Assembly: GCA_002337095.1 (NCBI GenBank)
Contig: DDFI01000005.1
Coordinates: 21,085 to 49,687, forward strand
Reading direction: 5' to 3'
Length of the DNA: 28,603 bases
Source of the DNA: Candidatus Saccharibacteria bacterium UBA1932
Lineage (GTDB): Bacteria > Patescibacteriota > Saccharimonadia > Saccharimonadales > Saccharimonadaceae
This document shows positions 8,393 to 15,448 of the stretch, in pieces. The notes under the pieces are model-generated. The model was not told where the DNA came from and did not search any database. It saw only the letters and a program-made list of their open reading frames with translations. Position numbers and translations under genes: made by a program. Each line of letters starts with the position of its first letter. The first letter of the stretch is position 1.

Positions 8393-9022
8393 ATGGAACG
8401 AAAACGCAGATTACATATTGATATCAAGCGACTCCAGCAGCTAAAAACTTGGCAGCTGCTGATTATTTTGGTACTGCTGGGATTCGTGACAGCCACATTT
8501 TTGCGGCTCAATAGTGTGGGCATGGCCGAGCGTCGCGCTGCAGTGCTCAATGCCGACAAGGCTGGCGACACCACCGAGATTGCTCGACGCATTGTCGACC
8601 TGCAGCGGTTCGCGGCGACCCACATGAATGCCGATACTGGCCGTATCGAGCTAACCGAGCAGTACAAGCGCGACACCGCTAGCCTTGTAGCGGGTGCTAG
8701 CGGTGGCAGCGGCAGCAACGCCTACGCACTAGCCGATGCGGTGTGCAAGCCGCAGTTCCCACCGTCTACCTACCCCGCCGGCTACCAGCAGTGTATGCTT
8801 ACCGAATCTGCCAAGCACCCCATCGATCCAAAAATCCTCGGCAACACCAAGCTGCCCGACGCCGCGCTTTACCGCTACGAGTTCGTCTCGCCCCTGTGGA
8901 CGCCCGATTGGGCCGGCTGGTCAGCACTGCTGTGCCTCGGTATTATTGTAGTAATTATCGGCCGCCTGATCACGCTCGGCGTGCTGTATTTACTCCTAAA
9001 ACGCAAGTACAGAGACGCATAG
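8393..9022 (+). CDS. Two-TM membrane protein with extracytoplasmic domain, unknown function
   Basis: This 209-residue protein starts with a strongly basic segment (MERKRRLHIDIKR), then a membrane helix at about 19-38. A soluble domain of about 140 residues follows with two cysteines (VCKPQF and QQCMLTE), and then a second membrane helix at about 176-200 ending in KRKYRDA. By the positive-inside rule both ends are cytoplasmic and the middle is outside. I do not recognise a family. It has its own promoter and lies directly upstream of the strong promoter of the 68-residue protein. Confidence 0.8.
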   Translation: MERKRRLHIDIKRLQQLKTWQLLIILVLLGFVTATFLRLNSVGMAERRAAVLNADKAGDTTEIARRIVDLQRFAATHMNADTGRIELTEQYKRDTASLVAGASGGSGSNAYALADAVCKPQFPPSTYPAGYQQCMLTESAKHPIDPKILGNTKLPDAALYRYEFVSPLWTPDWAGWSALLCLGIIVVIIGRLITLGVLYLLLKRKYRDA

Positions 9023-9025
9023 GTG

Positions 9026-9055
9026 TTGACAGGGGAGGCCGTAGCCTGCTACGCT
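9026..9055 (+). promoter_or_regulatory. Promoter for the 68-residue protein
   Basis: A perfect TTGACA -35 (9026-9031) and TACGCT -10 (9050-9055) are separated by 18 nt. The leader carries a strong AAGGAGG ribosome binding site (9075-9081), 10 nt before ATG. This combination suggests high expression, unlike the leaderless genes around it. Confidence 0.65.
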
Positions 9056-9091
9056 ATCTGGTGTAAGATGCTATAAGGAGGTATAAGATTT

Positions 9092-9298
9092 ATGGCTTAC
9101 AAACACACTAACTCTAAAGGCGTTACCTACTACCTGCACAAAACCGAAGTAACACTTCGCGGCGGCAAACCACAGACCATCTACTTCTTTGCTAAGGTAG
9201 AGAAGAACGCAAAAGGTACTCCAGTAGACCTGCCTGCAGATCGCATTGTCAAAGAAAACCCACGCAACGGTTTCCTGACTGTTTCAAAGAAAAAATAA
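9092..9298 (+). CDS. Conserved small basic protein (CPR/Saccharibacteria type), unknown function
   Basis: This 68-residue lysine-rich protein reads MAYKHTNSKGVTYYLHKTEV at its start, followed by GGKPQTIYFFAK and a basic end VSKKK. From memory, similar small proteins with YYLH, IYFFA and ENPRxGxP/L motifs are widespread conserved hypotheticals in CPR bacteria, but I cannot confirm this here. The strong promoter, the near-consensus ribosome binding site and a terminator immediately downstream mark it as an independently and probably highly expressed gene. The basic charge fits nucleic acid or ribosome association, but that is inference. Confidence 0.85.
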   Translation: MAYKHTNSKGVTYYLHKTEVTLRGGKPQTIYFFAKVEKNAKGTPVDLPADRIVKENPRNGFLTVSKKK

Positions 9299-9318
9299 TC
9301 GCCTCATGCGATAATCGT

Positions 9319-9351
9319 AGCCCTTCTCTATACGAGAGGGGCTATTGTTGT
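9319..9351 (+). terminator. Intrinsic terminator after the 68-residue protein gene
   Basis: A 10-bp stem (AGCCCTTCTC with GAGAGGGGCT, one G-T pair) closes a TATAC loop at 9329-9333 and is followed by a T-rich ATTGTTGT tract. Confidence 0.75.
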
Positions 9352-9369
9352 AACTTTGTATGATACCGC

Positions 9370-9398
9370 TTGCGCTTAGTGTAACAACCCGCTATGCT
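9370..9398 (+). promoter_or_regulatory. Promoter in front of a candidate small RNA
   Basis: TTGCGC (9370-9375) and TATGCT (9393-9398) are spaced by 17 nt, and a terminator follows about 30 nt after the predicted start (about 9405). No ORF lies between. Confidence 0.4.
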
Positions 9399-9404
9399 AT
9401 AAGT

Positions 9405-9464
9405 ACAAACAAACAGGTGTTCAAAAGTAGCCCCTCGATGCCCTCGCGTCGCGGGGCTTTTTTG
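9405..9464 (+). ncRNA. Candidate ~60-nt small RNA
   Basis: The stretch runs from the predicted start of the 9370-9398 promoter to the T-run of the next terminator. It has an unstructured A/C-rich 5' half and a strong 3' hairpin, the layout of many small regulatory RNAs. There is no reading frame with a start and ribosome binding site inside. It could instead be the remains of a leader/attenuator, but the next gene (9520) has its own promoter downstream. No known RNA family is recognised. Confidence 0.35.
9429..9463 (+). terminator. Intrinsic terminator with T6 tail
   Basis: AGCCCC (9429-9434) pairs with GGGGCT (9453-9458). After one mismatch the inner CGA/TCG pairs extend the stem, and TTTTTT follows directly. 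It separates the candidate small RNA from the downstream leaderless gene. Confidence 0.7.
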
Positions 9465-9483
9465 TAGCGACAGGGGTAGGATA

Positions 9484-9512
9484 TTGATTTTTTGGCGCGA
9501 TCATGCTATAAT
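9484..9512 (+). promoter_or_regulatory. Leaderless promoter (TTGATT-17-TATAAT)
   Basis: The -35 TTGATT (9484-9489) and consensus -10 TATAAT (9507-9512) are 17 nt apart. ATG follows after 7 nt at 9520, so transcription should begin at the start codon. Confidence 0.75.
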
Positions 9513-9519
9513 AGAAATA

Positions 9520-9900
9520 ATGGTAAAAGAACGAACAGCCTATTACGAAGTAACTCCTTGCGGTGATATTGTACCGCCATTCAACAACGAACTACCCCCT
9601 GCAGTGGACGACCGGCGCGAAATCGATCCAGATGTCGAAGAGGCGATCCTCAAGGTAGAAATGCTGCGTGATGAGCTACAATCATATGGCGCAAATGAAG
9701 CCGAAGTTCGTCGCAAGATAGCGCGTCGTATTGCGCACCTCAGCGCCCGCTTGGTGCGCGAGCATGATGTTTCTGGATTACTCGCCCTTCTGTCATCGAA
9801 GCCAGCAGGCGAAGACGCTTGGACGCCCAGCAGCAATCATCCCGAACCTACAGAACCCCGCCATCCCGACTGGATGGAGCGCGCCGCCGGCGACTACTAA
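9520..9900 (+). CDS. Hypothetical acidic/helical protein
   Basis: From the ATG at 9520 the product is 126 residues, MVKERTAYYEVTPCGDIVPP at the start. The middle (about 40-95) is charged and predicted helical (VEEAILKVEMLRDEL, EVRRKIARRIAHLSARL), with a Pro-rich, acidic C-terminus. There is no signal peptide or membrane segment. I chose this start because a consensus promoter places +1 on this ATG. An upstream in-frame extension would lie inside the promoter. Family not recognised. Confidence 0.75.
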   Translation: MVKERTAYYEVTPCGDIVPPFNNELPPAVDDRREIDPDVEEAILKVEMLRDELQSYGANEAEVRRKIARRIAHLSARLVREHDVSGLLALLSSKPAGEDAWTPSSNHPEPTEPRHPDWMERAAGDY

Positions 9901-9928
9901 AGTACTCTATAGTGCATAAGCTCCATGC

Positions 9929-9934
9929 TATACT
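9929..9934 (+). promoter_or_regulatory. -10 box of leaderless promoter for the first ABC-FtsX operon
   Basis: TATACT is followed by 6 nt and a GTG start at 9941. No ribosome binding site lies upstream, supporting a leaderless GTG start. Confidence 0.6.
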
Positions 9935-9940
9935 ACTAGG

Positions 9941-10615
9941 GTGGACGACGTCATTCTTACTGCATCAGACATCGCTAAGTTATATACGATTGATCATAAG
10001 CGTGAACCGATACTTACCTCGGTGCAGCTGCAAGTATGCCGCGGAGAGGTAGTTGCCATCGTGGGCAAAAGTGGCAGCGGTAAGAGTACATTGTTGAATA
10101 TACTGAGCGGCCTAGATAGTGCAGATGCAGGTAGTGTGATGGTTGATGGACAAGATATCGCTAAGTTAAGCGGTAGCAAACGTGCCGCTTGGCGTCTTAG
10201 GCATGTAGGATTTGTATTTCAGGATCACGGGCTTCAATCTTATTTGTCGGTAGAACAAAACATACTTGCCCCGGCCATCTTTGCAAAACAAAACGGCGAA
10301 GCAATGAAATCACGATGCAGTGAGTTAATGGATCAGCTAGGCTTGACTGAACGACGAACGCAACGAGCCACTAATCTTTCGGGTGGAGAAGCGCAGCGTG
10401 TGGGTATCGCGAGGGCGCTTATTAATAGCCCCGCAATAGTGTTTGCTGATGAGCCAACGGGAAATCTAGATTCTGCCAGTGCGGATTCTGTGCTACAAGC
10501 ATTTCAACAGATTACAATACAAAATGGGACTAGTGTGATAGTTGTTACTCATGATGAGCGGGTTGCTTCACAAGCTAATAGAGTAATGAGGCTACAAGGA
10601 GGACTTCTAGTGTGA
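9941..10615 (+). CDS. ABC transporter ATP-binding protein (MacB/LolD type)
   Basis: A 224-residue ATPase with Walker A GKSGSGKST (42-50), Q-loop Gln94, signature LSGGEAQR (146-153), Walker B with catalytic Glu171 in ADEPTGNLDS, and switch His204. The DEPTGNLDS form and the FtsX partner place it in the MacB/LolD/BceA group, which powers extrusion or mechanotransmission rather than import. Translation starts at GTG 9941, supported by the leaderless promoter. Its stop overlaps the permease start (GTGA). Codon use is more AT-rich than the backbone. It is a paralogue of the ATPase at 24345. Confidence 0.92.
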   Translation: MDDVILTASDIAKLYTIDHKREPILTSVQLQVCRGEVVAIVGKSGSGKSTLLNILSGLDSADAGSVMVDGQDIAKLSGSKRAAWRLRHVGFVFQDHGLQSYLSVEQNILAPAIFAKQNGEAMKSRCSELMDQLGLTERRTQRATNLSGGEAQRVGIARALINSPAIVFADEPTGNLDSASADSVLQAFQQITIQNGTSVIVVTHDERVASQANRVMRLQGGLLV

Positions 10616-12303
10616 AATCTGAATCTTTGTTATTCAAAATGGCGCTAGCAAGACTGCGAGTACGTAAGCTACGACTATTCTTAACAGTTCTCACATCTAG
10701 CATATTATTTGCAGTGTTTATATTTGTTACCGGTACTTCCTCGGGACTTATCAACCAATATCGTCTACAGTCAGATAAGGTGTTTGATGGCAAATACTAT
10801 GCTTTAGCGATCAAACCTTTAAACCAAGGTGAGCTTCGCCAAGATCCCGCCGTGATAGAGTTAGCGCGTAAGCTCTATAATGGCGATCCTAGTCATGGCA
10901 AAGACGGCTCAAATGGTGATCCGGTTCAGTATCAATATATTGGCGGCACAAAAACTGCCGAACTTGTATACGGGAATAAATATACAGATGAAGCGATTGA
11001 TCAAACTGTAAGTGTAAAAGACCAAGCTAGATTGCAAAATGCGGGCGCGTTGTCGTTGCCAGCCCAAACGCTTGTCGCTAATGATGGTAGTTTAGAAGTG
11101 CTCCGCAATGGGACCGACCCCCGACTCAATGGTACTAAAAGTGCATCTCTTTTTACATCTGTTACCCCAGGCATTGTAAAACGACAGATGATTCAGCGCT
11201 ATGTAGGCTACTCGGGTGAGGTTAATGAGAGCGAAGTCCCCATATTACTCACTGAACAATTAGGTCGCGATGTACTCCAAGAAAAAAATACTAATCAATC
11301 AATTGTCGGTCGCACATTCGCAGTATGCTATCGAGACAATGTGTCTACTCAAACAATTACATCCTTGCGGTTTGCATCTCCTGATGAGAAAATGCAATCT
11401 TCATACGAGTTACCGAAGTCAGACGAAGGGTGCCAGCCCCTCGTCTTGCGTCCGAATGTGCCAAAACAGATATCTCTAAAAACAAGAAGTGTCACTTTTC
11501 GTATCGTAGGCATCCTGCCTGCTGCGGTGTCTGATAAGCAGGAAACAGCACTTGGCTACTTCGGTATATATCCGCTTCTTCTTGGAAGCGATGCTCCTCA
11601 GGCGCTCGTTCCCCTTGAAGACTATGTAAAAGAGCAATTTAAAGATATATTTTTGACAACTACAAAAACGGGCCCTTATGCTATGTTTGGAGGCCAAATA
11701 CGGTATTTGCAATTTGATAACGCGACACAGCTGACTTCATACATAGCTGAACATGGTTGCACGAGCGAGGAAGAACTAAATAACTGTCCCAGTCTAGCCA
11801 GACCGTTTGTTATTAAGGAGTTTGTCACGGTACAACAGCGGACATTACAGTTTGAACAAACATTACGATCATTAGCATTGCCCGTGATTTCGATACTATT
11901 AGTGATAAGCACTATCATACTCGGCAGTAATTTTATGCGGATTGTAGATGATGCACGACGCGAGATTGCAATTTATTATGCTATTGGCGCCAGCGGGCGA
12001 CAGGTATTTCGTTTATTTATTTATTACGGATTGGCGGTCGCCACGCTTATAGTGTTAAGCTCTCTATTCATCGGAGTAGTAGCTATGGCGATAGTGTCGT
12101 CAATAGTATCTGCGCAACTATCGCAAATTATATCATCTCGTCTTTTTGCAAATCATGTGTTGAGTGGACTTAGTATCGTATGTGTTGACGTATACAGTAC
12201 GATGATTCTTGCGGGATTAGTATATGCAACGGTGGTCGTGATCTTGTCTTGTGTAATCCTATTGAGGCAGGGGAGTATTCGGAAGAATTTAAGTAGTGAG
12301 TAA
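10612..12303 (+). CDS. FtsX-like ABC permease (MacB/BceB type)
   Basis: This 563-residue protein has one N-terminal membrane helix (about 22-45, LFLTVLTSSILFAVFIFVTG), a large extracytoplasmic region (about 46-415), and three C-terminal helices in the FtsX domain (about 423-445, 468-500 and 525-550), giving the four-helix MacB plan. Conserved cysteines outside (AVCYRDN, EGCQPL, HGCTSEEELNNCPS) recur in the paralogue at 25019, which identifies the two as one family. A ribosome binding site AAGGAGG (10596-10602) precedes the GTG start, which overlaps the ATPase stop. It may export or give protection against a secreted peptide, perhaps the four-cysteine protein encoded convergently, but that link is positional only. 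Confidence 0.88.
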   Translation: MKSESLLFKMALARLRVRKLRLFLTVLTSSILFAVFIFVTGTSSGLINQYRLQSDKVFDGKYYALAIKPLNQGELRQDPAVIELARKLYNGDPSHGKDGSNGDPVQYQYIGGTKTAELVYGNKYTDEAIDQTVSVKDQARLQNAGALSLPAQTLVANDGSLEVLRNGTDPRLNGTKSASLFTSVTPGIVKRQMIQRYVGYSGEVNESEVPILLTEQLGRDVLQEKNTNQSIVGRTFAVCYRDNVSTQTITSLRFASPDEKMQSSYELPKSDEGCQPLVLRPNVPKQISLKTRSVTFRIVGILPAAVSDKQETALGYFGIYPLLLGSDAPQALVPLEDYVKEQFKDIFLTTTKTGPYAMFGGQIRYLQFDNATQLTSYIAEHGCTSEEELNNCPSLARPFVIKEFVTVQQRTLQFEQTLRSLALPVISILLVISTIILGSNFMRIVDDARREIAIYYAIGASGRQVFRLFIYYGLAVATLIVLSSLFIGVVAMAIVSSIVSAQLSQIISSRLFANHVLSGLSIVCVDVYSTMILAGLVYATVVVILSCVILLRQGSIRKNLSSE

Positions 12304-12311
12304 TGATGAGT

Positions 12312-12346
12312 GGACTGCCTTGGGCCGGAAAGGCCCAAGGCAGTCC
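12312..12346. terminator. Strong U-less hairpin between convergent genes
   Basis: A perfect 15-bp stem (12312-12326 with 12332-12346) closes a GGAAA loop. Neither side has a T-run, so it resembles actinobacterial terminators more than the T-tailed ones elsewhere in this window. It sits between the permease (+) and the secreted protein gene (-) and could stop transcription in both directions. Confidence 0.6.
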
Positions 12347-12356
12347 CACACGAGAC

Positions 12357-12686
12357 CTAGTCGTTCTTGGTCTCGATTTGTGGGTCACCCCAGCGGACCT
12401 TGCCTAATGGGCAGTCGGCAGTTGAGTGGTACTGTCCTGACGGCGCCGTCCACTCTCCGTATCTCCACTCACCGAAGTAGTAGTTTCCCCACCACCTATT
12501 CGCACACAGAATGCGAACTCGGTAATGGCCGGTGCCGGCGTTGCATTGGGCCCGACCGCCTGTGTCGGAGCCGCCTGTGTTGCAACTGTACGGCCATGCG
12601 TTAGCGACACCCGCCGGGACGAACGCTAGTCCTGCTACCAGCAATCCTGCGCCGGTGAGGGATGCGATCTTTGTTCTGACCTTCAT
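12357..12686 (-). CDS. Small secreted four-cysteine protein, actinobacterial style
   Basis: A 109-residue protein with a textbook Sec signal (MKVRTKIASLTGAGLLVAGL, cleavage after ANA at residue 30). The ~79-residue mature part is rich in Gly, Trp and Tyr and has exactly four cysteines (35, 48, 61, 92), so two disulfides are likely. The pattern C-x-x-G-T-G-x-Y-R-V-R-x-x-C and the Trp/Tyr-rich middle resemble small secreted proteins of Streptomyces and relatives. A GGAGGA ribosome binding site (12696-12701) fixes the start. The gene is GC-rich, unlike the AT-leaning ABC operon it faces, and carries an actinobacterial-looking terminator, which suggests transfer from an actinobacterium, possibly the host. 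The function is unknown. Bacteriocin, decoy or surface protein are all possible. Confidence 0.8.
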   Translation of the reverse strand: MKVRTKIASLTGAGLLVAGLAFVPAGVANAWPYSCNTGGSDTGGRAQCNAGTGHYRVRILCANRWWGNYYFGEWRYGEWTAPSGQYHSTADCPLGKVRWGDPQIETKND

Positions 12687-12716
12687 GGGCCATCATCCTC
12701 CAAATGGATGAGATTT

Positions 12717-12740
12717 GTGTCGCACGGGTTTGTGCGGCAC
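12717..12740 (-). promoter_or_regulatory. 5' UTR stem-loop of the secreted protein mRNA
   Basis: A 9-bp stem (12717-12725 with 12732-12740, one wobble pair) lies at the very 5' end of the predicted mRNA, upstream of the ribosome binding site. It could stabilise the transcript. A 9-nt direct repeat AAATGGATG occurs at 12702-12710 and 12752-12760, exactly 50 nt apart, and might be an operator. Confidence 0.4.
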
Positions 12741-12746
12741 GACATT

Positions 12747-12775
12747 ATTGTAAATGGATGCCATAGAAGATACAA
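12747..12775 (-). promoter_or_regulatory. Promoter for the secreted four-cysteine protein gene
   Basis: On the minus strand, -35 TTGTAT (12770-12775) and -10 TACAAT (12747-12752) are 17 nt apart. Start would fall near 12740, giving a ~54-nt leader with a hairpin and ribosome binding site. The rest of 12687-12818 holds no gene. Confidence 0.5.
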
Positions 12776-12818
12776 GATGATGTTCTATAAAATAAGAATA
12801 TAATTCCTAGCCTATCTT

Positions 12819-12894
12819 TGGTGGGGGTACTTGGGTTTGAACCAAGGACCAACAGGTTATGAGCCCGCTGCTCTAACCACTGAGCTATACCCCC
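12819..12894 (-). tRNA. tRNA-Met (CAT), elongator type
   Basis: The minus strand folds into a full cloverleaf: acceptor GGGGGTA/TACCCCC, D arm GCTCAGTGGTTAGAGC, anticodon loop CTCATAA (CAT), T arm CTTGG-TTCAAAC-CCAAG, discriminator A and encoded CCA. The paired first base and the lack of the initiator features mark it as elongator Met. A lysidine-modified tRNA-Ile2 also has a CAT anticodon and cannot be excluded by eye. Confidence 0.93.
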
Positions 12895-12947
12895 ACAAAA
12901 GATAAACTATAAATGTTCCCCCAGGCGCATGCGTCCTTACCCCTGTC

Positions 12948-12980
12948 ATTATAGCGCAAATTGCGACGATTCGCTATAAT
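12948..12980. promoter_or_regulatory. Mirror-symmetric divergent -10 boxes
   Basis: ATTATAGCG (12948-12956) and CGCTATAAT (12972-12980) are exact inverted copies, giving a TATAAT box on each strand. The plus-strand box is 6 nt from the GTG at 12987 (leaderless). The minus-strand box points toward tRNA-Met with a ~50-nt leader. Confidence 0.55.
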
Positions 12981-12986
12981 TGAGAA

Positions 12987-13451
12987 GTGACAACGCTTAT
13001 GCAGCGCCTGCGGGCTATACGATTTCGCCAGTTATATTACCACGTCAGGTATACGTATTTGACGCCGGCTACTATTGTGCTGGCGGTAGCTTTGATGGTT
13101 GCGGCCAGCTGGGCGTGGGGATCGATGAGCGTGATGCAGCGCAATTATACCCTGCAGCGTAACCTTGATGACAAGCGGCGCCAGCAAACTCTGGCTGAGC
13201 TGGAGGTAGCCACACTGCAGTACCAGCGCAATTATCTAAAAAGCGCCGAATACCAAGAGCTTGCGGTTCGCGAACGTCTGGGCTACGGCCAGCCCGGCGA
13301 AAAAGTCCTGATCCTGCCACCGCATACCGCGGCAGCCACGTCCCTCGAGACTACCGTTCCAACCGTATCGCAGGCTAGCACAACCCAGCCAAGTAATCTG
13401 CAAGCTTGGATGAATTTTCTGTTTGGCGGAAACGCCCGCGATGTCAAATAA
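12987..13451 (+). CDS. FtsL/DivIC-like septum formation initiator
   Basis: A 154-residue single-pass membrane protein: short basic cytoplasmic N-terminus, membrane helix at about 24-46, then a coiled-coil-like stretch (about 50-85, RNYTLQRNLDDKRRQQTLAE). It ends with the DivIC/FtsB family motif: YLKSAEYQELAVRERLGYG followed by QPGEKVLILP. The family joins FtsQ-FtsL-type complexes that trigger septal wall synthesis. A Thr/Pro-rich tail of about 40 residues after the motif is unusual. The start is a GTG supported by TATAAT 6 nt upstream with no ribosome binding site. It is followed immediately by an independent promoter. Confidence 0.82.
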   Translation: MTTLMQRLRAIRFRQLYYHVRYTYLTPATIVLAVALMVAASWAWGSMSVMQRNYTLQRNLDDKRRQQTLAELEVATLQYQRNYLKSAEYQELAVRERLGYGQPGEKVLILPPHTAAATSLETTVPTVSQASTTQPSNLQAWMNFLFGGNARDVK

Positions 13452-13456
13452 TACGC

Positions 13457-13462
13457 TATACT
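13457..13462 (+). promoter_or_regulatory. -10 box of leaderless promoter for the ABC-2 exporter operon
   Basis: TATACT is followed by 6 nt and ATG (13469), which rules out the longer in-frame start at 13406 inside the division gene. Confidence 0.65.
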
Positions 13463-13468
13463 AAAGAC

Positions 13469-14221
13469 ATGAATATTGTAGAAGTACGCGACCTGGTGAA
13501 GGTCTATGATGACAAGCGTGTCGTCGATGGTATAAGTTTTGAGGTCAAAAAAGGCGAGATTTTTGGTATTTTGGGCCCAAATGGCGCCGGCAAGACTACC
13601 ACACTAGAAATGCTCGAAACGCTGCGGCCGATCGACGGCGGCAAGGCAAAAATCAATGGTGTTGATGTCGCCAAACAGCCCGACGAAATTAAACGCCTGA
13701 TTGGTGTGCAGCCGCAAACGCCGGCGTTTCAGGACAAGACCAAACTGCGCGAAGTAGTAGAGATGTTTGCTGCGGCGTACGGTGAGCGGGTAAATCCGCT
13801 AGATTTCCTGCGCGATGTTGACCTAGATGAAAAAGCTGACGCCTACGTCGAGCAGCTGTCGGGCGGCCAGAGGCAACGCCTAAGTATTACTACGGCGCTG
13901 GTGCATGGCCCAAAGGTGTTTTTTCTGGACGAGCCTACTACGGGGCTTGATCCGCAGGCGCGCCGTCATTTATGGGAGCTTATCGAAAAAGTCCGCGATC
14001 GCGGTGTTAGTGTGATTATGACTACACACTACATGGACGAGGCTGAGATTCTGTGTGACCGCATTGCGGTGATGGATGGCGGCAAAATTATTGCGCTCGA
14101 TACCCCAAAAAACTTGATCAAACAACTGCTCAGCCGCGGTTTCAAAAAAACGCAGCATGTCGAGCAGGCTAACCTCGAGGACGTATTCATCGACCTCACC
14201 GGGAAAGGACTTCGCGACTAA
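13469..14221 (+). CDS. ABC-2 type exporter, ATP-binding protein (DrrA/CcmA-like)
   Basis: A 250-residue ATPase with Walker A GPNGAGKTT (36-44), signature LSGGQRQR (130-137), Walker B FFLDEPTTGLDP with Glu155, and a switch His in TTHYMDEAE. Its C-terminal extension (about 215-250, including LEDVFIDLTGKGLRD) is typical of the DrrA/NodI/CcmA group. It partners the ABC-2 permease directly downstream, with which it shares TAATG. Such systems export drugs, lipids or polysaccharides. The substrate is unknown. The codon use matches the backbone genes, unlike the other two ABC operons. Confidence 0.92.
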   Translation: MNIVEVRDLVKVYDDKRVVDGISFEVKKGEIFGILGPNGAGKTTTLEMLETLRPIDGGKAKINGVDVAKQPDEIKRLIGVQPQTPAFQDKTKLREVVEMFAAAYGERVNPLDFLRDVDLDEKADAYVEQLSGGQRQRLSITTALVHGPKVFFLDEPTTGLDPQARRHLWELIEKVRDRGVSVIMTTHYMDEAEILCDRIAVMDGGKIIALDTPKNLIKQLLSRGFKKTQHVEQANLEDVFIDLTGKGLRD

Positions 14222-15330
14222 TGCCACGCTCACTCTACACCATCCTCACGTTTGCTCGCATCAATACCCGGCGGTTTTTCCGTGACCGATTGGCAATGTT
14301 TTTTGGCATTTTGTTCCCGCTTATTTTCCTATTTGTGTTTGGCGGTATCTTTGGCAATAGTTCGGGGGCGAGTTTCCGCGTTGCGCTGATTAATCAGTCA
14401 AAGTCGGAATTTGCTACCAAATTTGTCGATAGCCTCAACGCTAATGATGCACTCAAGATCGAAACCAGCCACAAAACCCTTGACCAAGCGCGCGAAAAAA
14501 TGGTGCATTCACAGCTCGACGCTACCATCGTGCTGCCAGAGAATTTTGGTGATGTCGACCCCGTGACTCATCTGCCGAGTGGCCAGGCAAAGGTGTATTA
14601 TACCCAGAATACTCAGACTTCGGGGCAGACGCTGACGACGGTGCTCGAGGGCGGGCTCAAGGGTACGAACGCCAGCCTAACGCGGGTACAGGATCCATTT
14701 ACGGTGAAGGGTGAGCAGCTGAGTGCCCATTCGCTGACGAGTTTTGACTACACGTTTGCGGGGTTGCTCGGGTTTTCACTGATGGGACTAGGGATTTTTG
14801 GGCCGGTGAATGTCTTCCCCGAGCTCAAAAAACAGGGAATCCTGCGACGTCTCAGCACGACAACGCTCAAGGTTTGGCAGTATTTCTGCTCGATGGCGAT
14901 CTCGCAGACGCTGGTGGGGCTAGTGTCAATCTCGGTGATGTTTGCGGTAGCCCTAAGCGTATTCCATCTCAAGATTGTCGGTAATGTCGCGCTTCTAGTG
15001 GTGTTTCTCGTTTTCGCAATCGTTGAAATCCTCGGCATTGGCCTGGCGATTGGTGGCTGGGCGCGTAACGAGCGTCAGGCGGCGCCGCTTAGTAACATCG
15101 TGACATTCCCCATGATGTTCCTGTCGGGCACATTTTTCCCACGTTTTATGATGCCCGAATGGCTACAGGGCGTGTCGAATTATCTGCCGCTGACCCCTGT
15201 GATTGACGGTATTCGCTATATTGTCAACGAAGGCTACGGCCTCACGCAGCTTGGACCTCAGCTGGCTCTCATGGCAGTGTGGACGATTGTGATCTATATC
15301 ATTGCCTTTCGAGTTTTCCGCTGGGAATAA
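14221..15330 (+). CDS. ABC-2 type exporter permease
   Basis: A 369-residue membrane protein with the ABC-2 plan: N-terminal helix (about 22-43, MFFGILFPLIFLFVFGGIFG), a ~130-residue extracytoplasmic domain (about 45-175), then five helices (about 178-198, 222-245, 252-278, 292-312 and 340-362). The segment SNIVTFPMMFLSGTFFPRFMMP is the family's conserved re-entrant region. The start ATG overlaps the ATPase stop by one base, indicating a coupled two-gene operon. Confidence 0.9.
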   Translation: MPRSLYTILTFARINTRRFFRDRLAMFFGILFPLIFLFVFGGIFGNSSGASFRVALINQSKSEFATKFVDSLNANDALKIETSHKTLDQAREKMVHSQLDATIVLPENFGDVDPVTHLPSGQAKVYYTQNTQTSGQTLTTVLEGGLKGTNASLTRVQDPFTVKGEQLSAHSLTSFDYTFAGLLGFSLMGLGIFGPVNVFPELKKQGILRRLSTTTLKVWQYFCSMAISQTLVGLVSISVMFAVALSVFHLKIVGNVALLVVFLVFAIVEILGIGLAIGGWARNERQAAPLSNIVTFPMMFLSGTFFPRFMMPEWLQGVSNYLPLTPVIDGIRYIVNEGYGLTQLGPQLALMAVWTIVIYIIAFRVFRWE

Positions 15331-15369
15331 TACAGACATAGCATATGCTAGCTGGCCCGAAATTAGGTC

Positions 15370-15404
15370 TTGTCCATTGTGTTTATGCTTGGATATACTA
15401 TAAT
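15370..15404 (+). promoter_or_regulatory. Promoter for the tail-fibre-like operon
   Basis: TTGTCC (15370-15375) is followed at 18 nt by TATACT (15394-15399), which overlaps a consensus TATAAT (15399-15404). The TATAAT box is 7 nt before an ATG at 15412 that begins a 10-codon ORF. Confidence 0.5.
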
Positions 15405-15411
15405 GGTATAT

Positions 15412-15444
15412 ATGAAACGTAATACTCTAGCATATTGGGGGTGA
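15412..15444 (+). CDS. Possible leaderless leader peptide (10 codons)
   Basis: ATG at 15412 lies 7 nt after TATAAT, the spacing of the leaderless genes here. The frame reads MKRNTLAYWG and stops with TGA at 15442-15444, only 4 nt before the start of the tail-fibre-like gene. Its last codons (TGG GGG TGA) contain the only plausible ribosome binding site for that gene, so translating ribosomes would deliver themselves to it. It may be a translation-coupling cistron or may arise by chance. Confidence 0.4.
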   Translation: MKRNTLAYWG

Positions 15445-15448
15445 ACAA

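Noticed and set aside
12357..12686. Lactococcin 972 family bacteriocin
   Set aside because: Size, secretion and the neighbouring ABC-FtsX genes are suggestive, but I do not see the family's sequence pattern, so only a general resemblance is claimed.
13406..13468. Longer N-terminus for the ABC-2 ATPase
   Set aside because: It would overlap the division gene and lie upstream of the TATACT box. The family N-terminus begins at MNIVEVRDL (13469).
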